Origin: Gaiellasilicea sp963789355
GTDB lineage: Bacteria > Actinomycetota > Thermoleophilia > Gaiellales > Gaiellaceae
Assembly: GCA_963789355.1 (NCBI GenBank)
Contig: CAWBKK010000010.1
Span: forward strand, 62,001-126,000
Length of the DNA stretch: 64,000 nt
Reading direction: 5' to 3'
Shown here: in pieces, positions 26,440-35,800 of the stretch
Layout of the letters: every line of letters starts with the position of its first letter
Position numbering within the stretch: the first letter of the stretch is position 1
Notes under the pieces: generated by a model
The model's database searches: none
The model's input: the letters and a program-made list of their open reading frames with translations, nothing else
What the model was told of the DNA's origin: nothing
Position numbers and translations under genes: made by a program

Positions 26440-26981
26440 ATCAGGCGAGCGAGGCGTCCCGTGTCGACGTCGTAGAGGAAACCGCCCACGCGGAGGTGCG
26501 TCAGATAGGGCCACGACCGCACCCGCTGCACGTCCTCGCGCACGATCGCCTCCTGGTCGCTCGTGACGAGGAAGGCGAGGCTGCGCGTGTCCGGGCCGCC
26601 TGCGTCGGCGATCGCCTCGTGGACGTCGTCCTCGTCGCCCGCGGCCATCCGGCACTTCGTGTGGGCGACGATCATCGCCCGGTCGACGCCGAGCAGATAG
26701 GACGCGAGCACGAGGGTGCGGAGGACGTCGTCGGTGACGCGGGCGCCGGCGTTGCGGAGGATCTTGGCGTCGCCGGGGTCGAGACCGAGCATCGCGAGCG
26801 GCTCGATCCGCGAGTCCATGCAGGTGAGGACGGCGAGGCCGCGCGCCGCACTGGGCTCGAGGCCGGCGAGCCGGAACCCGTGCGCGTACGCCTCGTTGGC
26901 GGCGAGCACGTCGTCGAACGTCCTGTCGCCGGGCATCAGCTGATCGTAGGCGACCGGGAACCTCCGTTCAGGCGAGAGCAC
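26436..26981 (-). CDS. Beta-class carbonic anhydrase
   Basis: Zinc enzyme hydrating CO2 to bicarbonate. 181 residues from GTG 26981; ATG 26936 (MPGDRTFDDVLAANEAYA) is an equally plausible start that matches shorter relatives. Zinc ligands and active dyad: TCMDSR with Cys54, Asp56, Arg58, and AHTKCRM with His107 and Cys110 (numbering from GTG); ILRNAGARVTDDVLRTL is the conserved helix between them. Dimer-type, cytoplasmic. Convergent with the MMPL gene. Confidence 0.92.
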   Translation of the reverse strand: MLSPERRFPVAYDQLMPGDRTFDDVLAANEAYAHGFRLAGLEPSAARGLAVLTCMDSRIEPLAMLGLDPGDAKILRNAGARVTDDVLRTLVLASYLLGVDRAMIVAHTKCRMAAGDEDDVHEAIADAGGPDTRSLAFLVTSDQEAIVREDVQRVRSWPYLTHLRVGGFLYDVDTGRLARLI

Positions 26982-27100
26982 ACTCGCTCAGGCGACTGCC
27001 GGGGACGCGGCCGCCGCTCAGTCGGGATCGCGCGGCTCCCAATGGACATCGTTCATCGTGAACCCCACCTGCCAGGGTTGCCGCTCCGAACGCTGGCCGA

Positions 27101-27691
27101 CTAGATTGCCGTCACGCCGCTCATTCGCTCGACGAGCGCCAGCATCGCGTCGAGGGCCGCGGCGGTCGTGAGGCGTTCTCGGCGGACGAGCGACCGCCAT
27201 GTCTCGAACGCGAGTGCGTGCCCGACTGCGGCACGAACGGTGCTCGAGCCGGGGAGATCCGCCGCCAGCCGGTCGGCGAGCGTGGTGAGATGCTCCGCGT
27301 AGCGGGTCATGTCGGCGCGGACGGCGGGAACGAGCTCGGCGTCGCGGAGGAAGAGCTCGAGGTCGGAGTCGACGTCCGCATACCAGGCCCAGACGTCTCG
27401 AAGTGCGAGGGAGAGGCGCTCGAGCGGATCCGCCGCCGCCTCCCAGGGCTCCGCCGGCGGGAACGGGTGCAGTAGGGCCCAGTGGCTCGTGCAGGCGGCG
27501 TAGAGGCTGTGTTCTTTCGGGAAATGCGAATAGACGGTGTGTCTCTGGACGCCTGCTTTGTTGGCGATTGCGGAGATCGTGGTGCGGGCGGGGCCGATCG
27601 AGGTGTGCAGCGCCACGGTCGCCTCCACGATCCGCCGCCGCGTTTCGGCCTCGCGTTCGGCGCGCTTCTTCTTCTGGTACGTCCTTGTCAT
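27101..27691 (-). CDS. TetR-family transcriptional repressor
   Basis: 196 residues. N-terminal helix-turn-helix: ETRRRIVEATVALHTSIGPA, TTISAIANKAGVQRHTVYSHF; C-terminal all-helical ligand domain. ATG 27691 is preceded without gap by a palindromic site (27692-27706) that also contains its TACACT -10 box, so self-repression is expected. The divergent cupin gene has a matching site over its transcription start; regulator and cupin probably form one switch. Inducer unknown. Confidence 0.9.
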   Translation of the reverse strand: MTRTYQKKKRAEREAETRRRIVEATVALHTSIGPARTTISAIANKAGVQRHTVYSHFPKEHSLYAACTSHWALLHPFPPAEPWEAAADPLERLSLALRDVWAWYADVDSDLELFLRDAELVPAVRADMTRYAEHLTTLADRLAADLPGSSTVRAAVGHALAFETWRSLVRRERLTTAAALDAMLALVERMSGVTAI

Positions 27692-27706
27692 TACACACCA
27701 GTGTAC
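27692..27706. promoter_or_regulatory. Operator 1, probable TetR site over the tetR promoter
   Basis: TACACACCAGTGTAC contains the inverted repeat TACAC-ACCA-GTGTA and abuts the tetR start codon. It matches operator 2 (27746-27760) at 11 of 15 positions in the same orientation. Reverse-strand TACACT within it ends 8 nt before ATG. Confidence 0.6.
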
Positions 27707-27713
27707 TCCGAAT

Positions 27714-27742
27714 TTGACATGAGCGGCATGGTCTGCCACTAT
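27714..27742 (+). promoter_or_regulatory. Promoter of the cupin gene
   Basis: A perfect TTGACA (27714-27719), 17-bp spacer and CACTAT (27737-27742). Operator 2 begins at the next base, covering the expected start of transcription. Confidence 0.55.
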
Positions 27743-27764
27743 CGCTGCACATTACTGTACAGCG
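27743..27764. promoter_or_regulatory. Operator 2, probable TetR site at the cupin transcription start
   Basis: 22-bp dyad CGCTGCACA-TTAC-TGTACAGCG, 9-bp arms with one mismatch. Related to operator 1, centres about 54 bp apart. Confidence 0.6.
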
Positions 27765-27779
27765 AAAGGAGCGATTCTC

Positions 27780-28217
27780 ATGTTCACGCTTGACATCGCG
27801 GCCCTCGAAGCAGAGGAGATGGGCGGCGGTCTCTCGGTCACCTTCCCGTTCTCGAGCGCGACGGGCACCGCGGACACCGCCGCCGTCTACATGGTCTTCG
27901 AGCCGGGCGGCGCCCTCCCCGAGCACACCGACAGCGCGGAGGAGTGGCTCCTCGTCCTCGAGGGCACTGTCGAGGCGACTGTCGGCGACGAAACCGGGAT
28001 CCTCCAGCCGGGTCAGCTCGCGCTCGTCCCTGCGATCGCACCCCACAGCGCCCGAAACATCGGCGAGGGCCCGGCGCGGATCCTCGGCTTCTTCGGGGCC
28101 TCGACGAACGTCGCCCACTTCAGCGACGAGCTGGCGCCCGGCGTGAAGACGCTCGTCGTCGGCGCGGAGCCGGGCGTCGCGCTCCCGGTGCTGGCACCCG
28201 AGCCCGCCGTCGCCTAG
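27780..28217 (+). CDS. Cupin domain protein under TetR control
   Basis: 145 residues. Single cupin: motif 1 GGALPEHTDSAEEWLLVLEG and motif 2 PGQLALVPAIAPHSARNIG, with GPARILGFFGAS after it. Ligand set His, Glu, His is partly kept. AAGGAG lies 9 bases before ATG 27780. Likely a small-molecule binding or quercetinase-like protein; function unknown. Regulated by the divergent TetR gene as argued from the paired operators. Confidence 0.82.
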   Translation: MFTLDIAALEAEEMGGGLSVTFPFSSATGTADTAAVYMVFEPGGALPEHTDSAEEWLLVLEGTVEATVGDETGILQPGQLALVPAIAPHSARNIGEGPARILGFFGASTNVAHFSDELAPGVKTLVVGAEPGVALPVLAPEPAVA

Positions 28218-28294
28218 GAAAACCGCCGGAAGCAGCGTGTCGGCCACCGCCGGCACGCTACCCGGCGCCGGTGAACCCACAGCTAGCCAGGAAC

Positions 28295-28317
28295 ATTCCC
28301 GAATGCCGGCCCCGGCG
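28295..28317. repeat. Direct repeat copy A flanking the orphan gene
   Basis: Begins ATTCCCGAATGCCGGCC and matches copy B (29066-29088) at 19 of 23 positions in the same orientation; the two bracket the gene at 28333-29067. Confidence 0.35.
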
Positions 28318-28332
28318 AGGGCGTTCTGCGAC

Positions 28333-29067
28333 TCAGCCCTTGCTGCGCTTCCACTTCTTGTAGGCGGCGCTGTACTCATCCCAGCCGTTCATCATCCGCA
28401 GAGCTGGACTCTCAAGCCGCTTCTCGGCAAGGCGTCGGCCGTCGGCGTCATAAGCGACGACGGTGAATGGGAACCGCTCGAAGGGCGGCATGTAGAGCAA
28501 AGGTGATCCGCCGAGGAAGGAGTTGTCCTTCAGGCGGAGCGGAAGCGAGCCGCCCTTCCAGACCACCGCGACCCGTGCCGCCCTCAAGCTCGGAAGCACA
28601 GCGCCACTGACGATCGGTGGAACCCACTTCGCCGGATCGCCCTTCAGCCGACGGCTGATGCTCAACCCGACCACGAGCGGATAGTCCGGCCACGCCTGCA
28701 CCAACCTCTCCCCACCGGAGCGCGCCGAACACATGCCGCCACCGTTCACCTGGGGCGGCCGATCAACGACAGGCCGGTGATCGGTGGTCAGAAAGTCGCA
28801 CTGCCCTCCAGTCGACGATGGCGCTGTCCAGGCGTGTGCCCAGAACCCGTTGCCGACAGATGCAGAGAGAAGCAGCGTCGCCTGCGCAACCACCGGCTTC
28901 GGACGCGCCAGCCCGACGAGCGTTCGGACGTTGCTGCTGAAGGCAAGCGCCGGGGCTGCCACTACGAGCACAACCGCAGCAGTTAGTCCGAAGACCCGTA
29001 CCACCGCCCGTTCGCGCTGAACCTTCCTGCGACGCACGCGACGATGATAGTCCTCCTCAGGCGTCAT
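28333..29067 (-). CDS. Orphan membrane-anchored protein
   Basis: 244 residues, not recognised. A short basic cytoplasmic tail (YHRRVRRRKVQRERAVVRV), one membrane helix (about 26-45, LTAAVVLVVAAPALAFSS), then an extracellular beta-rich domain with two Cys (GGQCDF, GGGMCSA) and a Tyr-rich C-terminal part. GC is lower and codon use less biased than neighbours, hinting at later acquisition. Sensor- or anti-sigma-like topology but no known domain seen. ATG 29067 is clear. Confidence 0.65.
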   Translation of the reverse strand: MTPEEDYHRRVRRRKVQRERAVVRVFGLTAAVVLVVAAPALAFSSNVRTLVGLARPKPVVAQATLLLSASVGNGFWAHAWTAPSSTGGQCDFLTTDHRPVVDRPPQVNGGGMCSARSGGERLVQAWPDYPLVVGLSISRRLKGDPAKWVPPIVSGAVLPSLRAARVAVVWKGGSLPLRLKDNSFLGGSPLLYMPPFERFPFTVVAYDADGRRLAEKRLESPALRMMNGWDEYSAAYKKWKRSKG

Positions 29068-29088
29068 TCCCGAACGCTGGCCCAGGCG
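29066..29088. repeat. Direct repeat copy B flanking the orphan gene
   Basis: Begins ATTCCCGAACGCTGGCC, overlapping the start codon of the orphan gene. See copy A at 28295-28317. Confidence 0.35.
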
Positions 29089-29219
29089 TCGCGCCTTGTG
29101 CGAGGGGAGTGGTTGCGACGCTGTCCGTCACGTGCGGACCTGGGTAACGCACTGCGGCGATCACCCGGGCGTACCTGACCCGGGCACATCGTCAGCAAGC
29201 GAGGCCGTGGCCTCGGCGG

Positions 29220-32200
29220 TCAGTGACGCCCGTGCACTGCGCCGGCGCCCGCTGGAGCCACGCTCTCGATCATGAGCTGGGGCTTCGCCACGCCTTCCTT
29301 GCTGCTGAAGTAGACGCTGTCCGGCGTCAGGCCCTTGACCGCGAAGCCGACCGGCCCGTTCCCGGCGACGGCGGCCGAGACGTCGAACTCCACCCAGGAG
29401 TTCAGCGGCGCGGCCCCGCCTCCGGGTAGCGGTGTTCCGAGGAGTGCCGGAGCATTCGCCCACGTGAGCGCACCGGTGCCCGTTTCGATCCACGGCGGCG
29501 AGACGGGGTAGAGGGCTCCCGCGTTCGACCCGGCGTCGGTCACGAAGAGGCGCAGCTTGGCGGACAGCACGGGGCCGGCCAGTCCAGTCACGTCGAAGCG
29601 CAGGTAGGCGTTGATCTGCGGGATCGCGTCGATCCGCAGCCCGCCGGACTTGCCGTAGTTCGTGGACGCGGCGTCGGACTTGACGTATGCGTCCTTGACG
29701 GGGTCGACGACTGTCCTGATCGAGCTCGGCGCCGGCGCCGTGACCGTGATGATCGCCGTCTTGACGACCTCGTCCCCACCGAAATCGCTCTCGACGAAGA
29801 GCCTGACGCTGTACACGCCTGGATCCGCATACGTGAACGTCGGGCTCTGCGCCGAGGAGTCGAAACTGTCGTCGTTCGTGAAGTCCCACGCCCAGCTCGT
29901 CGCGCGCGCAGACCGATCGCTGAAGCTGACCGTCAGGGGAGCCTCACCACTCTGCGGCGAGACGGCGAAGTCGGCGACGGGCGGCAACTCCACGATCCGC
30001 TCCCAGCTGACAACGAGCTGCGGCCGAGTCGCCACGTCCGCCATTTCCCTGGAGTTGATGTCGAGCCCGTCCGTCGAGTCGGTCGCCAGCACCAATGTGT
30101 GGGAGCCGTTGGCGTTGACTCGGGCCGTGACGTCGTACTCGACCCAGGTGAGCCGCTTCACGTTGCCCTTGTCCTCGAGTGGAACCGTCCCGCGTGCGGG
30201 ACGGTTCGCCCACGTGATCTTGTTCTCCGCCCACGCCGTCGTGTTGTCGCTCAGGCCGTACACCGCGGGCCCGTTGGCCGAGCCGCTGTTCGCGTAGACG
30301 CGCAGCTTGGCGCTCGTGATGCGACCAGGGATGCCGCTGACGTCGAAGCGGAGGTACGTCTCGATGTCGGGATCGGCAGCGCCATCGACACGGAGGTACG
30401 ACGTCGCATAGTTCTTCGTTGGAGAGCTCTCCTGGAGTCGGGTGTCCGCGACCGGCGAGAAGGTCACGATCTGGTCGGGCGGAGGCGGCGGCGCGACCCC
30501 ACTCACGTTGACGTAGCCGACCTTCACCTCCTCATCCGAGCCGAAGCTGTTGCGGGCGACGAGCCGAACGGTGTAGGAGCCTTGCGCCGCGTAGGTGAAC
30601 TGCGGGTTCCGAACGGTGGAGTCGATCGTGCCGTCGTTCTGGAAGTCCCACTGCCACTCGACGGGCTCGTCCGCCGACGTGTCACTGAAGCTGACGGCGA
30701 GTGGCGCCGCGCCGGCCATCGTCGACGCGCTGAAGTTCGCGGTCGGCGGCCGGTTCGCCGGCGGCGGTGGCGGCGTCGCCGCGCCGCCGAGCTTGATCCA
30801 GCGCCCGGCCGACGGGACCCCGTTGGCGTCCTCGATCACGAGCATGTAGTAGCCCGGCGGCGCGATCTTCCCGTTCGCAGGCGCGTTCACCACCATCCCG
30901 GAGCCCCCCTGCGCGAACGTGAGCGGCACGTACCGCTGGTTCATGTCGATGGCGTGCGTCGGCGCGCCGCTCCTGATCAGCGCGACCGAGGTGACGCCGG
31001 CCGTCCCGGTGCCGACCGCGAACGAGGCTCCGTAGCCGACGCTTTCGGGAGCGGTCGAGATCAGCGGCCGCGCCCCCTTGAAGAGGTACGGCGGCGAGTA
31101 GAACTGGGCGGTGAGCTTCGACGTCGCGTTCGGGTGGTCGCCGCCCGCGGCGACGACGCGGCCGTCCGGGAGCAGCATTGCCGACGAGTGGTACATCCGC
31201 GGTGTCGCCATCGACGCGACCGTCGTCCACGTCTCGGTGTCGCGGTCCCAGATCTCGCCTGCGAGCACCGCCTTCGCCGGGTCGTCCGACTCAGCCGTAC
31301 CGCCGACGGCGATCAGGTTCCCGTCGGCCATGATCACGAGGTTCTGGCGGCGCCGGGGGAAGGCCATCGGCTCGGTTTCCCGCCACGTCGGCGATGCGGC
31401 CGTGAGGTCGATCACGCCGGTGCGGGCGTGCGCCGGGTCGCCGCCGCCGGTGCGGATGATCTTGCCGGTGTCGTACATCGCGCCAGCCTCGGAACAGCAG
31501 CCGCCCGCCTGGTTGTCCCAGCCGCTGGCGGGCCCTGGGCTCCAGGAGCCGCCGCCCGTGACATCCAGGTACTCGGTCATCGCCTTCGGCGCTGCGTCGT
31601 AGACGCGGCCCGACGTGGGATCGACATACATGAACGGGTAGAGCGGCTGCGTCTTCCCCGCGCCGGGGAGCTCGGTCCAGGTGTCCGTGGCGGGATCGTA
31701 GATCTCGGGGATCCGCACCTTGCTCTTCCCTTCGTCGGTGCCGCCGGTCGAGAGCACGCGCCCGTCGGGCAGCGTCGTCACCGTCGGGTACCACCGGGCG
31801 TAGTGCATCGGCGTCCGGTTCGTCCACGCCTCGGTCACGGGGTCGAAGGTGGCGGCGATCTTCGTCCCGATGAAGGGGCTGCCCTCCTGGCCGCCGACGA
31901 CGAACGCCCGCCCATCCGCGAGCGTGACATGACCGGCGCAGTGAAGATCGCCGAAGGTCGCGGGCACCGGCTTGAACGTGTTCGAGCCGATGTTCCAGAG
32001 CTGGACGTCGGCGCCCGTCGAGAAGATCAACGCCTTGTCGTGGGGCAGCAGGATCATGTGCTTCGCCATCGCCGGCCAGCTGACGACGCTGCTCCACTCG
32101 CCGGACTGGTCAGCGTCCGAGGAAACGGTTCCCGTCGACTGCTGTGTGCCGAGCCCTAGCACGAGAAGGACGGCCGAGACCACCACGAGGAGCCCTCGTG

Positions 32201-32249
32201 GAATCCACGTCCAGTTGCTTTCCGGAACTCGGAGTCGGGGGTGGAACAC
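29220..32249 (-). CDS. Secreted copper-radical oxidase (galactose/glyoxal oxidase-like) with PKD and carbohydrate-binding-like modules
   Basis: 1009 residues. Signal or anchor helix about 18-36. Residues 50-390 are a Kelch propeller, 390-490 a DUF1929 (galactose oxidase C-terminal) domain, then PKD (500-585), DNRLRE/CBM96-like (594-755), PKD (765-850) and a second DNRLRE-like domain (855-1000), with Pro-rich linkers. All copper and radical residues of galactose oxidase can be matched: Cys104 in LHCAGHV (thioether partner), Tyr154 in RWYPTVTTLPDG, Tyr353-His354 in RMYHSSAMLLPDG, His432 in THAIDMNQR. So it should oxidise primary alcohols or aldehydes to give H2O2 outside the cell. GTG 32249 with AGGAGG upstream. 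Substrate unknown. Confidence 0.88.
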   Translation of the reverse strand: MFHPRLRVPESNWTWIPRGLLVVVSAVLLVLGLGTQQSTGTVSSDADQSGEWSSVVSWPAMAKHMILLPHDKALIFSTGADVQLWNIGSNTFKPVPATFGDLHCAGHVTLADGRAFVVGGQEGSPFIGTKIAATFDPVTEAWTNRTPMHYARWYPTVTTLPDGRVLSTGGTDEGKSKVRIPEIYDPATDTWTELPGAGKTQPLYPFMYVDPTSGRVYDAAPKAMTEYLDVTGGGSWSPGPASGWDNQAGGCCSEAGAMYDTGKIIRTGGGDPAHARTGVIDLTAASPTWRETEPMAFPRRRQNLVIMADGNLIAVGGTAESDDPAKAVLAGEIWDRDTETWTTVASMATPRMYHSSAMLLPDGRVVAAGGDHPNATSKLTAQFYSPPYLFKGARPLISTAPESVGYGASFAVGTGTAGVTSVALIRSGAPTHAIDMNQRYVPLTFAQGGSGMVVNAPANGKIAPPGYYMLVIEDANGVPSAGRWIKLGGAATPPPPPANRPPTANFSASTMAGAAPLAVSFSDTSADEPVEWQWDFQNDGTIDSTVRNPQFTYAAQGSYTVRLVARNSFGSDEEVKVGYVNVSGVAPPPPPDQIVTFSPVADTRLQESSPTKNYATSYLRVDGAADPDIETYLRFDVSGIPGRITSAKLRVYANSGSANGPAVYGLSDNTTAWAENKITWANRPARGTVPLEDKGNVKRLTWVEYDVTARVNANGSHTLVLATDSTDGLDINSREMADVATRPQLVVSWERIVELPPVADFAVSPQSGEAPLTVSFSDRSARATSWAWDFTNDDSFDSSAQSPTFTYADPGVYSVRLFVESDFGGDEVVKTAIITVTAPAPSSIRTVVDPVKDAYVKSDAASTNYGKSGGLRIDAIPQINAYLRFDVTGLAGPVLSAKLRLFVTDAGSNAGALYPVSPPWIETGTGALTWANAPALLGTPLPGGGAAPLNSWVEFDVSAAVAGNGPVGFAVKGLTPDSVYFSSKEGVAKPQLMIESVAPAGAGAVHGRH

Positions 32250-32739
32250 GCGGCCTCCTGGGCGCCTGTTTTCTTGCGCTGGATCAGAACGTCCTCAGGA
32301 CTTCAGGCCCGCCGCTCGAGGCCGGTCATCCGTGTCTAAAGTGAAACTAGGGCCGCGCCCGCGGCGTCACAACGACCCGTCCGTCTAGGCCGCGCGTCTA
32401 GGTTCAGGGCCGACGTGGGCGCGAACACGGAAGGACGGGTGCGGTCTCGGAGTCGCTTTCTGGGACTACGCCAGAGGAGGACGCGAGCGTTCGAGCTCCA
32501 CTCGCCGCTCCCCGATCAAAACCGGTCTGGACGCGGCTCAGACTCGCCAGACCTCGCTCAGCAGCCTGCTGACACGGCCGGGGCATCAGTCGGCTTTCTC
32601 GTGAGATCCAGTGTGTCCGCTCAGGACACCGAGAACGATCAGACGAGCCTGCTCTCGTTCCGGAGTCACAATCGCGGGCGCCCCAAGGCGGAATCACACT
32701 CGGTGGTCGAGGATCAGGCACACCTAAACGCAGCAGTGA
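32250..32739. other. 490-bp non-coding stretch between oxidase and tRNA-Gly
   Basis: No ORF here has convincing codon use. It holds inverted repeats: GGTCTGG...CCAGACC (32524-32530 with 32547-32553) and the near-perfect palindrome TCAGCAG-C-CTGCTGA (32558-32572). It also must hold the oxidase promoter. A structured RNA is possible but I recognise none. Confidence 0.4.
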
Positions 32740-32812
32740 AGCGGGCGATGGGGCTCGAACCCACGACCCTCAGCTTGGGAAGCTGATGCTCTACCAACTG
32801 AGCTACGCCCGC
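32740..32812 (-). tRNA. tRNA-Gly (anticodon CCC)
   Basis: Reverse strand folds as a full cloverleaf of 73 nt. Acceptor stem GCGGGCG (32806-32812) pairs with CGCCCGC (32741-32747); D arm TAGCTCAGTTGGTAGAGC; anticodon stem TCAGC/GCTGA around TTCCCAA; T arm with GGTTCGAGCC. CCA is not encoded. Confidence 0.93.
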
Positions 32813-32823
32813 GCGGTGGGGGC

Positions 32824-32829
32824 ATTCTA
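32824..32829 (-). promoter_or_regulatory. -10 box of tRNA-Gly
   Basis: TAGAAT on the reverse strand, 11 nt before the mature 5' end; tRNA-Arg at 48.3 kb has its TACACT box at the same 11-nt distance. The box lies between the histidine kinase stop (32838) and the tRNA. Confidence 0.5.
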
Positions 32830-32837
32830 GCCGCGCG

Positions 32838-35800
32838 TCAGGCGTCGAGCGCTTCGCGGACGCGCCGGGTCAGCGAGTCGACCGCGAACGGCTTCTCGAT
32901 CAACGTGTGTTCCGGGAGGGCGGGCCGGCCGGCGAGCGTCTCCTCGGCGTAGCCCGACATGAAGAGGATCCTGATCTCGGGACGCGAGGCGGACACGCGC
33001 TTCGCGACCTCGTACCCGCGCATCCCCGGCATCACGACATCGGTCAGGAGGAGATCGATCCGGCGTCGCTCGGCCGCCGAGAGTGCGACCGCGGCCGGGC
33101 CGTCGGCGCAGGCCAGCACCGTGTATCCCTGCCGCTCGAGCACCCGGCGCGTCAGTTCGCGGACGACGTCCTCGTCCTCGACGAGCAGGATCGTCTCCGA
33201 GCCCGGCAGCACCCTCGGCTCGGGCGCAGCGGCGAGCGCGCGCGGCTGGTCGGAGACGCGAGGGAGCGTGATTCGAAACACCGTTCCGGCGCCGAGTGAG
33301 CTCTCGACCGACACCTCGCCGCTGCTCTGGTGGACGATCCCGTAGACGGAGGCGAGGCCGAGGCCGACGCCCTGCTCACGCGTGGTGAAGAACGGCTCGA
33401 AGACCTGCGCCATCGTTTCGTCATCCATCCCCGTGCCGGTGTCGCTGAAGATCAGCTCGACCTGGCTGTCACCCTGATTGCGGGTCTCGATCGTCAGCTG
33501 GCCGCCGTCGGGCATCGCGTCCCGCGCGTTCACGGCGAGATTGACGAGCACCTGCTCGATCTGGCCCGGGTCGGCCCGGACGATGCCGAGCGCGGGGCCG
33601 GACCGGATCTCGAGCCCGATGTCCTCGCCGAGCAGCCGCCCGAGCAGCGGCCGGATGTCGGCGACGGTCTCGTTCAGGTCGAGTGGGCGCGGCTTCAGCA
33701 CCTGGCGGCGGCCGAAGGCCAGCAACTGCTTCGTCAGCTCCGCCGCGCGCTCGGCCGCTCGCACGATCTCGCCCAGGTCGCGACGGAGCTCGCCGTCGCC
33801 GTTCGCGCGCTCGAGCAGCAGCGTCGCGTAGCCCGTGATCCCGGTCAGGAGATTGTTGAAGTCGTGGGCGACGCCGCCGGCCAGCCGGCCGAGGCTCTCG
33901 AGCTTCTGCGCGCTCAGGAGATCCGCCTCCAGCTGCTTGCGTTCGGTCATGTCGCGGAAGAACGCGATGTGGAGACCGGGGAGGAAGTGTGGGCGCGCGG
34001 ACGCCTCGGCGGTGCGCACGGTTCCGTTGGCGGTCACGATCTCCCACTCCGCCCGGATCGGGCCGCCCGCCAGGTAGCGATTCCAGTCCTCCTCGACGGT
34101 CTCGAGTGCCAGGTCGGTCAGGAAGTCGTCGATTCGTCGGCCGACCAGATCGCGCTTGGCGACGCCGTAGTACTCGCACGCGGCCGGATTGACGTCGACG
34201 TAGCGACGCTCGTCGTCCGTGATGAAGATCGCGTCGAGCGCTGTGTCGAAGACCGCGCGCAGCTTCTGCTCGTGCTCGCGCAGGATCACCTCGGAACGCT
34301 CGCGCCCGACCGCCGCCGCGATCAGGCTCGCGGCCGTTCGGAGCGCGTCCAGCTCGGCCGGGCTCCACTCGCGTTCGGTCGTGCAGTCATCGAGGCCGAT
34401 GAAGCCCCACCAGACACCGTCGACGAAGATCGGCACCGCGGCGACGGCGAGCACGTCCTGGGCGTCGAAGACGACGCGCTCCTCGTCGGCGAAGCTGCCG
34501 ACCTTGCCGGCGAACGGCGCGTTGCGCGCGCCGATCCGCTCCAGGCGGGCGAGCCCGACCTCCTCGAAGCACAGGCTCTGCATGAGCGGGTTGTCGATCT
34601 GCTCGCTGATGCCGGCGGCCACCCACTCGAAGCGCTGGGTGGCGACGCGCTTGCCGTCCGAGCGGACGTTGCACTCGAACAGGTAGGCGCGGCTCGCCTC
34701 CGCGGCGATCCCGAGGCGTTCGAGCAGGTCGTCGACGGCACCGTTCCAGCTCGGCTCGGCCAGGAGGCGTCCCGCTGCATGGCTGACCGCCTCCAGGATC
34801 GCGTCGCGCCGGCGCAGGTCGCGCCCCGCCCGCTCGCGGCTGACCGCGGCCGCGACGAGCCCTGCCGCAGCGCGGAGGGCGTCCGTCTCCGCAACGCTCC
34901 AGTCCCGCTCCTGCTCGCAGGCCTCGAAGCCGATGAAGCCCCACCAGCTTCCCTCGACGACGATCGGGACTGCCACGACGGACAGGGTCGCGGCCAGATC
35001 CAGTGCCTCTCGTTCGTCGGCCGGGAGCTCGCGGACATGGCCGCTGAGGGTCTCGCCCGCGCCGAGGATGGCTGCCCAGCGGGTGAAGTGGGGGGCGGGA
35101 GCGGTATGGCCGAGGCGTGGATCGTCGATCGTCGGCAGCGTGCCCGTCGAGGACCAGGCGGCACGTCTGAAGCAGAGCGGCGGGTCTGCCTCGTCGCGCA
35201 GGTTCTCGAAGATGTACACCCGATCGGCGCCCGTGGCGACCCCGAGCACGCGAATCAGGTCGTTCATCGCATCGTCCAGGATCGGCTGCTTCAAGAAGTG
35301 CTCGGCGGAGCGGCTGACCGCCTCGAGGATCGCGTCCCGGTTCCGCAGGTCGCGCTCCGCCTGGCGCCGCGCCTCGCGCGCCTCGGCGTTCGCGAGCACC
35401 GTCGCGAGCTGCTCCGCGACCTCGGAGAGCACCGTTACCTCGTGGTCGTTCCAGCGACGCGGGTCGGGGGTGTTGAACCAGAGGACGGCGACGAGCTTGC
35501 CGTCACGACGCAGCGGCACATCGACGGCCGAGCCGATCTGCTGGCGGTCGAGATCGTCCTGGACACCCTCGAGCCAGGCCTCGGCCCTGACGTCGTCGAC
35601 CACGATCGGTCCCTGCGCGAGGAGGTCGACGTAGCCCGGAATCTCGAGCGTGTCGAGGACCGGCCCGTTGGCTGCGGTCGAGTAGCGGGCGCGGAGAGTG
35701 GGGCCGGGCTCGATATCGACGAAGGTGACGTTGACGTCGCCGACCGCGGCCGCAAGCATGCGCGCCGCCTCGGAGACGATCTCCTCCGGCGTGCGCTCCT

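Noticed and set aside
29199..29216. Terminator hairpin after the copper oxidase
   Set aside because: Stem CGAGGCC/GGCCTCG leaves only a 2-nt loop; weak, not annotated.
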